The notes under the pieces are model-generated. The model did no database searches. It had not been told where the DNA came from and worked only from the letters and a program-made list of their open reading frames with translations. A stretch of 64,000 nucleotides of DNA from Cheilinus undulatus (taxonomy: Eukaryota > Chordata > Actinopteri > Labriformes > Labridae): assembly GCF_018320785.1 (NCBI RefSeq), contig NC_054885.1, positions 4,228,921 to 4,292,920 on the forward strand, given 5' to 3'. This document shows, one piece after another, positions 48,010-60,099 of the stretch. A program made the translations under genes and the position numbers. How positions within the stretch are numbered: position 1 is the first letter of the stretch; every line of letters begins with the position of its first letter.

Positions 48010-51000
48010 GCCTCAGAGGTCACCATGTTTGCCCTGTCAGAGCTGGTCCCCCTGAACCAGCATCAGAGCAGGTCCAAGCTCTTAAAGCCCTGGTGGGAGG
48101 TCTTCATGGACTACCTGGTGGTCCTGATGCTGATGACGTCCGTCCTGGCCTGTACTGAGCAGCTTTCTAGGGACCGGGTGGTGTGCATTCCTCTGGATCC
48201 ACTTTATACAGCAAATACCAGCGACCACAGTCCAGCTCCCAGTGGGGATGTGGGACTGAATCCATCCTCAAAACCTCCACAAAACATCAGTCTAGATCTT
48301 CATCCTCCACCGACTGGACGAAGGGTACACCTGGTCTATCAGCAGTACATTTATATCAGCCAGGTAAGGTGACGCTTTCTCATTTCAACCATTAAATCAA
48401 GGAAGGTAAGGCTGGACAGATGGCGGTACTTTAACACCCTGCTGCTGATGTTTCTGTCCAGGTGTGCTACCATGAAGCTCTTCCTTTCTGCTCCCGTTTC
48501 TTCCCCTACATGGCCTTGCTGCAGTCTCTGGTTCTTGTAGCGAGCGGATCCTTCTGGCTCCACTTCCCTCACACCTCGGCTCGCATCGAACACTTCCTGG
48601 CCATCTTAGCAAAGTGCTGTGAATCCCCCTGGACGTCCCAGGCTCTGTCCCTCGCAGCTCAGGAGGAGAACATCCACGAGAAGGAGCTGGAGGAGAAGAG
48701 ACGGCCTTCACAACATGCTCCACATTTTAATTCGACACCAGTGACGTTTAAAAGTCGGTCTAGCATGGATTCAGACACAGAGAGCCCGCTTTTAAAGAGG
48801 GTAGATGGCGCCCCTCCGTCTCCGTGTCCCTCCACGGTCTCCTGTAACTCCACCTGTTCAAACAGCTCTCAGGTTTCTTCTTTCAAACCCTCAGTTATGG
48901 TGGACAGTCCCAGGCAGGTTATCAGTCTGGATAAAAGTGATGGAGAGCAGGCCAGGGCGCTGTTTGAGAGGGTGCGGAAATTTAGATCCCACTGTGAAAT
49001 CTCAGACGTCATCTACAAGGTGAGCAAAAAACTGTACTTAAGACTTTAAAGCACTTATGAGGAGTTTGTAGCTGGGTTGAGGGCACATGATGCCTCTAAA
49101 AGAGCTATAGCCCTTTTCACCACCATTAACCACTTTTTTCAGGTATGTGCTTGCAGAAGAAACAAGAATGAATGGTTTGGCAGTTAAGAAAACAGGATAA
49201 AACACCAAAAACACCACAGCAAAGAACTGGCAAAAGATAATGATTCATCCACAGGGGGCACCAAAACCAGGACACACCAAACTGTCTCAAACGAGGCTCT
49301 TCCACTATGGATTTTTTGCCGTGCCAAGCCAAGCCAAGCCATGCTGATTTACTTTTCCATCACTAGTTTGGCCACACTTTGCCACGCCCAGAATGGTCCT
49401 GCTCTGGAGCAAAAGGCCCAAGCTCTCCCACCCCTCCTCCAAGCGCACCACGGTGACGTCACATGGTTCGCCATCATTTGGGAAAGTCTTGCAGACGTGT
49501 TTACGTGGCAACTGTTACAAACTTTGCTTAACAATGCATGTACTTGGTCATGGTTCAAGGAACTTTAAAGACTTGGTGCAATTACAACAGCAAGGACAAC
49601 ATTCTGGAGGTGCATCAACATAACAGTCTGGGTGAAACTTCAGTTACTCTTTAAAAGTTCCGGGGTACTTTCTAACCAATGCACCAAACTTTGAAATACT
49701 GTCCACTGTCCCATCCTCTCCAAGTAAAGGCAAGAACATGAGAAACTAGAAAAGCACTCGGAGAGCGGAGACCTCCGCCATTAGCCCTAGCTCCCAATAA
49801 TGAAGAATCCTTTTAAAAATTCCTGGATCTGTCCCCATGTGCCCCCCACCTCGGCATTTCCCGATTGCTCCCTCCCCGGTGGGGTGGAAACATGGTGAGG
49901 CAAAGCGTTGGCTTTGCTACAGGTAGGCTGTCGTGAAGGAAGCATTGCCTGCCGGTGCCAACAGATGCACTGACAGTCTCACCCATGGTCTCACTGGACA
50001 GCTGGAAGTCATGGCAGAGGGTTTTCTGTTTTCTGTAAACAGTAGAATGACGTGCTTTTCCAAAAAGCCCTACCTTAGTCTCATCTGTCCTCAAAATGTT
50101 CTCCCAGAAGGATTGAGGCTTACTCAGGTACTTTTTTGCAAACTCCAGTCTGGCTTTTTTATGTCTCTTTGTCAGCAGTGGGGTTCTCCTTGGTCTCCTG
50201 CCATAGTGCTTCATCTCATTCAGATGACCACGTATGGTCCCAGATGACACTTTTGCACCCTGATTCTGCAGGACAGCCTGAATTTGTGTGGAAGTTGACT
50301 GAGGATGTTTATCCACCATTCCAACTATCCTGCTTTACATTCTTTTGTCAAATTTTCTCTTCTGTCCATGTCCAGGGAGATTAGCCACAGCTCTATGGGT
50401 TGGAAACTTCTTGACTATATTACGCACAGTGAAGAAAGGAATTTCAAGATCTCTGGAGATGGTCTTGTAACCTTAAGATTGTTCATATTTTTCTACAATT
50501 TTGCTTTTTAAGTCCTCAGATAATTCTGGGCTCTTCATTCTCTTCTCCAAAAACATAGCTGCCACCTCTGCAGTCGGATGCATAAAAACACCAGCCTAGA
50601 AAGAATCAGACTAGTTTTTGAAGGCTTTATTCACTCTTATTAGTCACAAAAAGGCAACAGTGTTTTATTTCTTCCTATTATAACCAGCTAAAACTCCTCC
50701 TAGAGTGACTCCCTGCAAAATATACAATCTGCATTTCATTTCTGATGTATGAAAGAAACATAAAAAAAATAAATTGTTGAATAATGACGGTTTTTCTTGT
50801 ATTCAGGTCTACTTGTCTCAGACGATATTCAAGCTGCTGATGGTGACGTTGATTGTGAGTTACACCGTCCCTGTCCTCAGCTCCTTCAGCTTCACTCACA
50901 CCTGTCACCCTGAGGAGCAGGCCTTAGTGGGCTACGACACCTTCGAGTGCATCCATGTGATCTCCTCTCTCATGAGTAAACTGCTGGTGGCCTATCTGAG

Positions 51001-53006
51001 CCTGCTGGGGCTGTACGGCCTGCTCAACATCTACACCCTCAGCTGGATCTTACACAGGTCAGTGCAGTCATCAAAGTGTATGTGCTTTAAAACTTTGCAT
51101 GTTTTACTGCAACAGTAGTTGACTGATTTCTGCAGACAGCTGTTTACAGACAGGGAAATACAAGGAACAACATACAGGACAGGATCAGCAAAGAGAAAAT
51201 GCACTACTGACCAACCATGAGTATGCTACTTTAGATTCAGTACGTCTTTATGATATATTTGTGTTTCTCTGTCCCAGCTCTTTAAGACAGTACTCCTTCC
51301 ACTCTAAGGACCTCTGCTCCCTCAGAGACGTCCCCGACCTCAGAAATGACCTGGCCTTCCTCTTGCACATGTTAGACCAGTACGACCCCCTGCTGGCCCG
51401 CCGTCTGTCCGTGTTTTTGTCCCCTGTCAGCGAGAGCCGGCTGCTGGAGGAGAGTCTGGAGAGGCGCTGGGGCGAGGAGAAGCTGCGTGCCATGATGACT
51501 GTGGATGCAGACGGCTGCTCCAGACTGCAGCTGGTGGCTCTGCCTCGCCTCCCCCCAGCCCTCTTCACCCTCAGCCAGCTTCAGGTCCTGAAGCTGGAGC
51601 TCATCGCAGATGCCAGGTTCACTGCACAGGTGGCCAACATGGCCGCACTCAGGTGAGGTTTATATCAAAATTCTAAATGAAATTAAAATCTCCTTGTACT
51701 CCAAATAATTCAAATGCAGAATTCAGGTTGAACTGGATCTGCCTTGATGGGTCTTTTGACTAATTTTAGCAGTATTTCTAAGGGGTCAAAGCTGCATGGG
51801 TTGTGCAATGGAGCCATTGAGTTTTGTACAAATCTGTGCAATCAGGGTTAATCAAGTCTTTCTATTTTTGATTGCTCCATCAGGGAGCTCCATCTCTACC
51901 ACTGCACAGCAGCCGTTGACCCCGGTGCTCTCGGCGTCCTTCAGGAACGTCTCGAAGTCCTCCACCTTACTTTCACTCAGGCCTCAGAGATCCCCAGCTG
52001 GGTCCTCTCCCTCCGCAGTCTGCATGAGCTCCACCTCTGCGGCCGCCTGAGCAGTGATGGTGGAGTTGGCCGAAGCTGGGCGTTTGGGAGCCTGAGACAG
52101 TTACACCACCTCCGAATGCTGTCCATCAGGGGCAGGCTACAGCGGATCCCCGGTGAGCTGTGTGAGGTTGCAGGTAGCTTGGTGAGGCTGGAGATCATCA
52201 ACGAAGGCACCAGGCTGCTTGTTCTCACAGGGTTGAAGAGGATGGTGGACCTGACAGAGCTGCTGCTGCAGGACTGTCAGCTGGAGCGTTTACCCTCCGC
52301 CCTTCTGGCTCTCACGAACCTGCGGACTCTTGACCTGCAGCACAATAACCTGAGAACTCTTGAGGAGCTGCTCACTCTGGCTCATCTGAGACGTCTCTCC
52401 TGCCTCAGGCTCGCCTTTAACCGAGTCCTGGTGCTGCCGGCCAGCGTTGGAGTTCTGCGAGGTTTAGAGCTCCTCGATTTATCAAACAACCAGCTCAGGA
52501 GCCTTCCTCCTGCTCTCTTCTCTCTACGCCGTCTTCGAAGGCTCCTGCTAGCCGGTAACCTCCTGGAGGAGCTTTCTGCAGAGGTGAAATCACTGCAGCT
52601 GCTCACAGAGCTCGACCTCAGTGGGAACAGATTAGAGAGCCTACCTCTGGAGCTCTTCAGCAGATGTTTAGAGCTGCGGGTCCTCAACGTGGCTCACAAC
52701 TCTCTGAGCGCTTTACCTGCTGGGATCGCAGCTTTAAGCCAGCTCAGCAGGCTGGACCTGCGCAGTAACAGTCTGGAGGAGCTGCCGGCTGAGCTGGGCT
52801 GCTGCTCAGGTCTGTATGGAGGGGGTCTTCTGGTGGAGGAATGGTTGTTCCTCTCTCTGCCTCCACAGATCAGGGACTTCCTGAGGCGCTCTTTCTGCCC
52901 CTCAGAGAAACACTCAGAGAATCATGATCGACCAGAGTCTGATAGTTTCCCATATTTCTCTCCAACACAGTGGAGCTTCTCCTCTGCTCTGGAATCACAG
53001 ATTTAA
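48010..53006 (+). CDS. lrrc8e: LRRC8 volume-regulated anion channel subunit (LRRC8E-like), 881 aa
   Basis: The first coding exon starts at 48010 with ATG at 48025. Coding exons are 48025-48363, 48462-49019, 50807-51057, 51278-51652 and 51884-53006, in frame throughout (2646 nt). LRRC8 proteins form hexameric channels in the plasma membrane that release chloride and osmolytes on cell swelling. The N-terminal signature KLLKPWWEVFMDYL is present. Four TM segments lie near residues 28-43, 126-148, 307-324 and 356-381, followed by DQYDPLLARR and about 15 leucine-rich repeats to residue 840. C54, C115, C332 and C347 match by spacing the two loop disulfides of LRRC8A (C54-C310 and C113-C295). The third pair (C57-C65) is missing. 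The end GLLVEEWLFLSLPPQIRDF resembles LRRC8E, and tgfbr3l is nearby, hence the symbol. Other LRRC8 paralogs remain possible. The gene has five coding exons, and a tail of about 35 extra residues follows the usual end. Confidence 0.88.
49740..50570 (-). mobile_element. Tc1-like transposase pseudogene in an lrrc8e intron
   Basis: A minus-strand frame at 50,319-49,813 carries Tc1 transposase features: a paired-type HTH end (TIRGHLNEMKHYGRRPRR), RTPLLTKRHKKARLEFAKK and the catalytic-region DETKVGLFG. Upstream, 50,570-50,320 encodes the expected N-terminus (SPELSEDLKSKI-like) in another frame. The C-terminal half is scrambled. It lies between lrrc8e exons 2 and 3, opposite to the gene. Confidence 0.8.
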
Positions 53007-53011
53007 GACGG

Positions 53012-54428
53012 CGTTCCAAATTAGTATGCAAATGATATTTTTCTCTTATTTTCCTAAATATTAATGCAAATGTCAGTCAGAATATTTTTCAAGTCATCAG
53101 CTGCATCAGCATAATTCAAATGTTTTTGAACAAACTTCATAATGATAAAAATATTTTTTTATTAAAACCTCAAAATGCACTGCTCCACATTATTATGCAC
53201 AACAGAGTTTTAATTTATAGGTTGTAAAGAACTGAAAATGGTCATTTGTTGAATTTGCAGCATTAGGAGGTCAGATTTACTGAGATCAAAGCTATTTCAA
53301 TCAAAAACATCTTAACAGGACAAGTTCCATGTTAACATAGGAGCCCTTCTTTGATATCACCTTCACTATTCTTGCATCCATTGAACTTGTGAGTTTTTGG
53401 AGAGTTTCTGCTTGAATTTCTTTGCAGGAGGTCAGAATATCCTCCCAGAGCTGCTGTTTTGAAGTGAACTGCCTCCCACCCTCATAGATCTTTAGCTTGA
53501 GGATGCCCCAAAGGTTCTCAGTAGGGTTGAGGTCGCAGGTCAGAGGTATTCTTTGCAGCATGAGATGGTGCATTGTCATGCATGAAGATAATTCTGCTAC
53601 AGAAGGCACGGTTCTTCTTTTTGTACCATTGAAGAAAGTGATCAGTCAGCTCTATAGTCAACTCTATATTCTTTGCCGAGGTTATTTTCACACCTTCAGG
53701 GACCCTAAAGGAGCCTACCAGCTCTCTCCCCATGACTCCGCCCCCTCCTTGCTGACATCACAGCCTTGTTGGGACATGGTGGCCATCCACCAACCATCCA
53801 CTACTCCTCCATCTGGACCATCCAGGGTTGCACGGCACTCATCAATCAACAAGACTGTTTGAAAATGAGTCTTCATGTATTTCTGGGCCCACTGCAACCA
53901 TTTCTGCTTGTGAGCATTGGTTAGGGGGGGCTGAATAGTAGGTTTATAAACGACTGCAAGACTCTGGAGGATCCTACACCTTGAGGTTGGTGGGACTCCA
54001 GAGGCACCAGCAACTTCAAATCCCTGTTTGCTGCTTTGTAATGACATTTTAGCAGCTGCTCTCTTAATCCCATGAATTTGTCTGTCAGAAACCTTCCTCA
54101 TTATGCCTTTATCTGCATAAATCCATCTGTGCTCTGAATCAGCCACAAATTTCTTCACAGTACGATGACCACGCTTAATTTTTCCTGAAATATCTGTTTT
54201 TATTCCTTGTCAAAGGCATTACCCTATTTGACACTTTGCGGCAGCAGAGATCCTTTTTCTTTCCCATATTGCTGAAACCTGTGGCCTGCTTAATAATGTG
54301 GAACATCTGAGATAGATTTCAGTGATCCAAAGAGCCCTAAGACACAATACCATTCATGAGTTTAACTGAAAAAAAAATTTTGAATGTTTATGACACTAAA
54401 ATCCAATTTGCATAATAATTTGGAACAT
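53012..54428 (-). mobile_element. Tc1/mariner-type transposon forming the 3' flank of lrrc8e
   Basis: Inverted ends TTCCAAATTAGTATGCAAAT (53,014) and ATTTGCATAATAATTTGGAA (54,425) enclose a minus-strand transposase broken into three frames: 54,158-53,715 (DECRATLDGPDG, first acidic residue), 53,733-53,518 (FMHDNAPSHAAKNT, second) and 53,609-53,301 (DLNPTENLW, third). At least two frameshifts make it inactive. Confidence 0.85.
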
Positions 54429-54439
54429 GGAATAATGAC

Positions 54440-55325
54440 TAAAAGTCCTAACAATTATAGTCTCTTAGGTCATGGTTACACAAAGAATCCATTTGAAAGC
54501 AGCAGTGCTGTGTTGCATTTTGGCTGGGAGAGTGGCAAAGAGAAAGCCACTGCTGAAGAAAACTCAGATTCAAACTGGACTAGAGTTTGCCAAAAGGCAT
54601 GAGGGAGACTCCATGGTCAAGTGGGAGGAAGTTCTTTGGTCTGATGAGACCAAAACAAAGCTTTTTGACCATCAGACAAGAAGCCAGACACTGCAAATTC
54701 CCACAAACACACTGTCTCCACTGTGAAGCACGGTGGTGGCAGCATCATGTCGTGGGGATGCTTCTAGGCAGCTGGCCCTGGAAGGCTTGGGAGAAGATTT
54801 ATGTTTCAGCCAGACAATGAGCTGAAGCATACAGTAAACGCTGCAGAGAAATGGTTTAAAGTCAACAAGAGGAATGTTCTGGAGCGTCCAAGTCAAAGCG
54901 CAGACCTCAATCCAACAGAGAATTCTGGCTGGACATGAAGAGGGCCGTTCACTCCTGATCCCTGTGCAACCTGAGAGCTTAACAGTTTTGCAAAGACGTA
55001 AAATTGCAGTGTCCAGTGTCCAGTTTGTGCCTGACTGAGCCCTATCCACAGAGACTCAGAGCTGTGATTGCAGCCAAAGGTGGCTCTACTAAATACTGAC
55101 TTGAAGGGGGTGAATATTTATGCAGTCGCTTATTTTAAATTACATATTTTACAAAGTAAATTACATTACTTTGCAGAAATTTGTTCCACATTGAAATTAA
55201 AAAGTTTTTTTTTTTTTTTGTAATTTTTTAATTAAAAAAAGAAAAATTATATTGTCCATGACTGATTTATTAATTAATAAAAGGGTAAAACATTCGGGGG
55301 GGTTGAACACTTTTATAAAGGTTAA
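54440..55325 (+). mobile_element. Tc1-like transposon remnant
   Basis: Plus-strand frames encode RKPLLKKTQIQTGLEFAKRH then WEEVLWSDETKTKLF and, after a frame change, [13 protein letters not shown], the standard order in Tc1 transposases. The 3' end shows the typical GGGGGGTTGAACACTTTTAT. It lies directly beside the element ending at 54,428. Confidence 0.8.
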
Positions 55326-55329
55326 ATAA

Positions 55330-56260
55330 AAATAAAATAAATAGGCAGGTATAAGGTGGTTAGCTGTATTTTTAAAGGTAAAAAGTCTGCAGGATTTCCT
55401 CTGAAAGGTTCAAGTCTTATGATGAAATGTATACTATCATTAAGACTTGTCTAAAATTACTAATGCTGTAATGCAGTTAAATCTTTGTAATAAAGTTTTA
55501 TAATCACTGGTTTAAGTTGTGTTGAATTATTTAAGCTCAATCAGCCAAACAAACTGTTTCTAATGTTGTTACGGATACGGCGATGTGGACGGCTGCTTCG
55601 GTGCGATACATTATAGTATGCAATATTTTCTATTCAGACTAATCTATTTACTTCCCTTTTCTGTGAGAGTTTTCAGCTGCAGTTCAAAGGAAAAAAATGG
55701 GAGTCCAAGTATAAGTCCATTGTTCTACAGGGGTGTTAATTTTACAGAAAGAAAATGCATTACAAGAACAGGAAAAAGTCTAATCACTCACAGAGAAAGG
55801 GTTTCACTATTACATGAACAAGATCCTTATTTCAGGCTTTAAAATCAACTAGCCTGAACACATTATTATTGTTATTTTAACACATTTCAAACCAACTTAT
55901 TTGAACACAGTTTTATTATGTTACTTTTGCACAATTAAAATCAACTCATTGGAAATGGAGACAGCACATTTTGAAATTAGTCAAAAAATATAAGAAGGAT
56001 TGAATTACACATTTAAATCAGTGTCAAAGTTGAACTAATATTTTACAGTTGTTCAAAATTGTCTCCTTTTTTCTGACAGTCAGCTGCTCTTCTTTAATTC
56101 CCCATTAAATCACATAAAGGCTTTTTATGTTCTCAAGTGTTAAAGGAAGAAAAGGCATTGTAACAAGAAAAGATTATTTTAGTGGATAAAATGAGTTATT
56201 GGATGAGAAAACGTTGCAATATTATTTACATAAAGATTATATTTTAGGTCAGGGATGGCC
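55330..56260. other. AT-rich intergenic region
   Basis: I see nothing supportable between the Tc1 remnant and the hAT element. The 85-codon open frame at 55,585-55,842 has no recognisable features. Confidence 0.45.
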
Positions 56261-56267
56261 TGTATGA

Positions 56268-56850
56268 CAGAGGTGTCAAACTCAAGGCCCGGGGACCAAA
56301 TCCAGCCCGTGATACAGTGGTATCTGGCCCCCAAGATCATGTGATCTTTCTATTATAACTGTCCCTGTTCATATTTTCAACTTTGCATCTCACTATTCTG
56401 ACTTATTAAACTTATGATTTTGACTTTTTCATGTTTTGACCTTCAAGATTCACAATTCAAAATTCTAAGTCATTTTTTTACCTTTTAAACTTGAGATTTT
56501 GACTTTCTATCTTATGTATTTGCCTTTAAAAATATATATATATTGCCGTTTAATTTAATGTTTTGACTTTTTGAACTAAGAAATTTGACTTTTTTTATCC
56601 TAGACTTCGACTTTTGTTCATCTCAGAATGATTTATTAACAGTGTTATTTATGTTTTTTCATATTTTACTTCTGGTGAAAATGAGGTTGATGGTTTATGT
56701 TTAAATGTTGACCTTGTTAGGCTTTTAGATTAGGCCTTTAATTCAGACTCCATGATTGACTTTCACACTCCTGACCTACATAGTCCGGCCCTCAGAACGT
56801 CCCATTGGAGCAAATCTGGCCCCGGACTCCCTATGAGTTAGACACCCCTG
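56268..56850. mobile_element. 583-bp nonautonomous hAT element with perfect 8-bp target duplication
   Basis: The ends CAGAGGTGTCAAACTCAAGG and GAGTTAGACACCCCTG are inverted. The flank CTGTATGA is identical at 56,260-56,267 and 56,851-56,858. The interior is TTTGACTTTT-rich without a frame. Confidence 0.93.
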
Positions 56851-57249
56851 CTGTATGACATTTTAAATTATAGTAGTAGAAGAGCAGTCGACTGTCTACG
56901 CTAAAATAAGAAATACTCATTAAAAGATATTTTAAAAAATATTTCTCATTTTAGCAGATATTTGGCTGTTTTTCTTATTTCATTGTTCTCCTTCGAATTA
57001 AAATAAAAACTGATTTTCTTTCTATAAAATAAGGACTTTGGTGAAATAAAAAACAAACGACCTTCTGGATGTTTTTTAGTTTAAACGACTTAAATCTTGT
57101 GACACATTCACTGTCTTCTTGAAATCATCTCTCGTTTGCCCTAATGTTTATTATTCATTTACCTTGAATGTCCCTCAAAAGCTTCCATACATACAGTCGT
57201 GTGCTGCTGTGTCCCGCTTTTTCAAACTGCGGTGGACTGCGGAACACTT

Positions 57250-57375
57250 TTCCTCCAATCACTTTCGTTCGTGACGAACGGACGTCCAAATCGGCCAATG
57301 ACGTTGACGCGTTCCGGCGAAGGCGGGACTTCCGGCTGCTCGTATATACCATCTGAGGCCTGTCCATGCGGTTTG
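57250..57375 (+). promoter_or_regulatory. ddx39a: ddx39a core promoter
   Basis: A CpG-rich island in an otherwise AT-rich tract contains CCAAT boxes at 57254 and 57295, a CRE-like TGACGT at 57299, two ETS-type TTCCGG sites (57312 and 57331) and a TATATA at 57343-57348. Transcription should start about 30 bases after the TATA element, near 57,375, leading into the exon that ends at 57410. This fits a ubiquitously expressed RNA helicase. Confidence 0.55.
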
Positions 57376-57410
57376 ATCTGTAGGCGAACGCTCAGCTATC
57401 ACCGCTAAAG
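57375..57410 (+). other. ddx39a: ddx39a noncoding exon 1
   Basis: The segment ends in a consensus donor (CTAAAG|GTAAGT at 57410/57411). The next acceptor in the same orientation is at 61495, nine bases before the start codon. This gives a 4.08-kb first intron. The 5' end is approximate. Confidence 0.55.
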
Positions 57411-58497
57411 GTAAGTATTCAAAACTGATTCAAATTAAAAATATTAATGGTAAAGGTTTTTCTCTGGCTTGGTTCCAGATCATTATTAATTCATGTTTTC
57501 TTACGTCTGAATGTTTAATTAGCAGAATGAATTAGCGTCCTTCATTGTTTTGCGTTTCTGTCCTGGTCGAGCTAGCGCGTTTGACTGGAGAGATAGCCTA
57601 GCACACCCACCCATCAGTTCATCAGTACACGTTTAGACCACAAAACGGAGTTATTTTACTCTCAGGCGAATTAAACTATTTATACATACTGCTATTATAC
57701 GTGCTGATGTTATTCCTGAACAGGTAGTGGAGCTATAGAAGCATTGCTGGTGGCATTTAGCATGTTAGCTTGCCACGTTAGCAATGGTTATGCAACACAA
57801 TGGCTGTCCAGTGTTGTTAATGGCCCCCAAGCTAACCGGTTTGTTAATCCGCAGAGTGTCGGCCAAACTTAAATGTTTGCAGCTCTGCGGTTAAAAATGC
57901 GATTATTAGACTGAAAATAGAGCTGCTGTTGGTTTACACCGCCTGGCCTTGTTCTTATGAAGCTTGTTTTGCTTATTTATTGGTATTGCTTTGTAAATCA
58001 ACGAACCGACCCACCAAACTCTGATTAATCTCTCCTCATGTACAAAGTTTGTTGTGGAAAAGTTTGTTTATTAAGAGGAAAAGTGATCGACAAAAGGTCG
58101 AGAGTTCACATTGATTTGATCTAAAGCGCAGCATCATGAGTTCAATAGAAAACTAACATAACCACAGATAGATAATGAAAGTAAGAGGAAAGAAGTCTCT
58201 AAATGGCTTTAAAATAAGTTAAACAACCAATACTAGAAAACACAAAATTATAAATTCATTTAAGTTCATGTAAAGAGACAATGTAATATTTGCAATCAGT
58301 GTTTTTTGTTTTAGTAGGTCTGCACCTAGAGACTTGGCATCATTGGGATTAGGATGTCCTGGTCAGGATTTTTGACCTCTGATCTGCTCATTTCTTTGCT
58401 TAAAACAGAGCTTAAATAGTTTTTGTTAACAAAAAAAAACCCAGAATAGAATAACTACTACATGTCTCAGACTTATTCAGTTTAACTCAGTAGTTAG

Positions 58498-58850
58498 TAG
58501 GGCTGGGCGATTATGGCAAAAATCAAATCACGATTAATTGAACTTTTTACCTCGATAATGATTAAGGAACGATTATCCCGCCCCCAACTTCCGACTCTGT
58601 TTGCTCTGTAAATATTTGTATAATTTTAAAACAAACAACAGAAAGGAACAGGCACGGGTTAACAATTTGTGGTTATTTATTGAAATATTTGAAATAAAAA
58701 CACATCAGCTGAAATGAATACGTTTTTCATAACAAGTCACATTTTTCCAAGAAAAGGGGAATGATTAAAATAATTGACACGGCAGGTTTACATTGACTAG
58801 AGGCTCTAAATGTCTGCTTCGATTGTTTTTCGATTAATTGCCCAGCTCTA
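58498..58850. mobile_element. 353-bp nonautonomous hAT element with perfect 8-bp target duplication
   Basis: The ends TAGGGCTGGGCGATTA and TTAATTGCCCAGCTCTA are inverted. The flank GTAGTTAG is identical at 58,490-58,497 and 58,851-58,858. It lies in the first intron of ddx39a. Confidence 0.92.
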
Positions 58851-59639
58851 GTAGTTAGGATGGTGTAGTCACCTAAAATCAAATTTCTACTCAAATTGGT
58901 GTAATAGCACTTTAATGATTAGTTCACGTTAAATTCACATTTTCACCTGATTAAATCAGATAAGGATCAAAACTCCACTTAAAACACCTTTATTTGCACT
59001 TGTTGTTGCCTGTGTATAAAGTTATCTTTTGCACTGTGTTTTGCACATCCAGAGTCCTAGACTCCAAAAATGACTGGTGATTGTTCTAAACATGTATAGG
59101 TTCAAATTTCAAATGTCAAATCAAAACTTCATAAGCAATAACAAAATTTCTTCTCATGAAAGTCATGAAAACAAATCTGTTTCTGCATTTTTCTTCCTTT
59201 AAACTGCTGACAATTCCATATAATGTGCAATAATTATTAACCAGATGTTGAAAAGTCAAGTTCAAGTAGTCCTGGGAAAAGGGACCAAAACTCTCAGACT
59301 TAGGGCATTTCCTGACTATTTTACAGCCATAATAACAAAAATACATCCCAATCGCCATTTTCATCAGTAGGTAAAGGGTTAAGGCGCTTTAAATAGTTTG
59401 ACCTGAATAGGATTTTAACAAAAACCTCAAATGAATCTCAGATTCAAAACGGCAATCCCTGTTAGAATGGAGCAGCTTAATCTGAGACATGAACCAAAAC
59501 ACTTAGAGTAAAACCCAAATACCAAATACAAGGCACTCTTGTCATCACAGTGACATTTTTAGGAGTTTAATTGGAGTTTTTGAAGAACTTTTCCTCCCTC
59601 AGTCTTATTTCTTTATCAGTTGTTACCTTAAAATGAAGT

Positions 59640-60085
59640 GGAGGTAATTGTTTAGGAAACCCAGCATCTCCATCACCATTTCTCTGACCTTTTATGCCTT
59701 ATCGCCATCCCAACAGTATTCATCTTTCCTCTTAAAGTCAAGGGTTGGTTGCCTTGGTGTAGCAGCCTTCTCCTCTGTTGCTGTAGTGAAGTCACTATAT
59801 TCAGCTGCCCATTTATTAAATGCAGCCCTGCTGCTACGGCCTTGCCAAGCTGTCGTGTCACAGATGCTGCAAGTGGCCGTTGGACTGTTTTCGCTCTCGA
59901 GTTTGAAGTATTTCCATACCATAGACATTTTAGCCACAGGATTGCTCGGCAAGGCAATGGCCACACCGGGCGCCTTTGGACTCAGACATCTTCTGTTTAA
60001 GCCACTGTCTGGCTTAGAAATAAAACTACTTGAAATGATGTTTTCAGACAGGCCTGACAAAAACACTGACCTGAAGTCCAAATAA
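59640..60085 (-). pseudogene. hAT transposase remnant with BED zinc finger
   Basis: The minus-strand frame 60,081-59,692 contains the BED-finger start (SMVWKYFKLESENSPTATCS then ICDT), as in ZBED-like hAT transposases. The histidine half of the finger is replaced and no downstream dimerisation domain is present. It lies in the first ddx39a intron. Confidence 0.65.
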
Positions 60086-60099
60086 CTGAACTGTGACTG

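Noticed and set aside
52382-52687. 101-codon minus-strand frame over lrrc8e
   Set aside because: It is an antisense shadow of the leucine-rich repeat exon. The Arg/Ser richness reflects Leu/Glu codons on the other strand.
57155-57408. Short overlapping open frames on both strands near 57.2-57.4 kb
   Set aside because: They coincide with the CpG-rich ddx39a promoter and noncoding exon. High GC alone explains the lack of stops.
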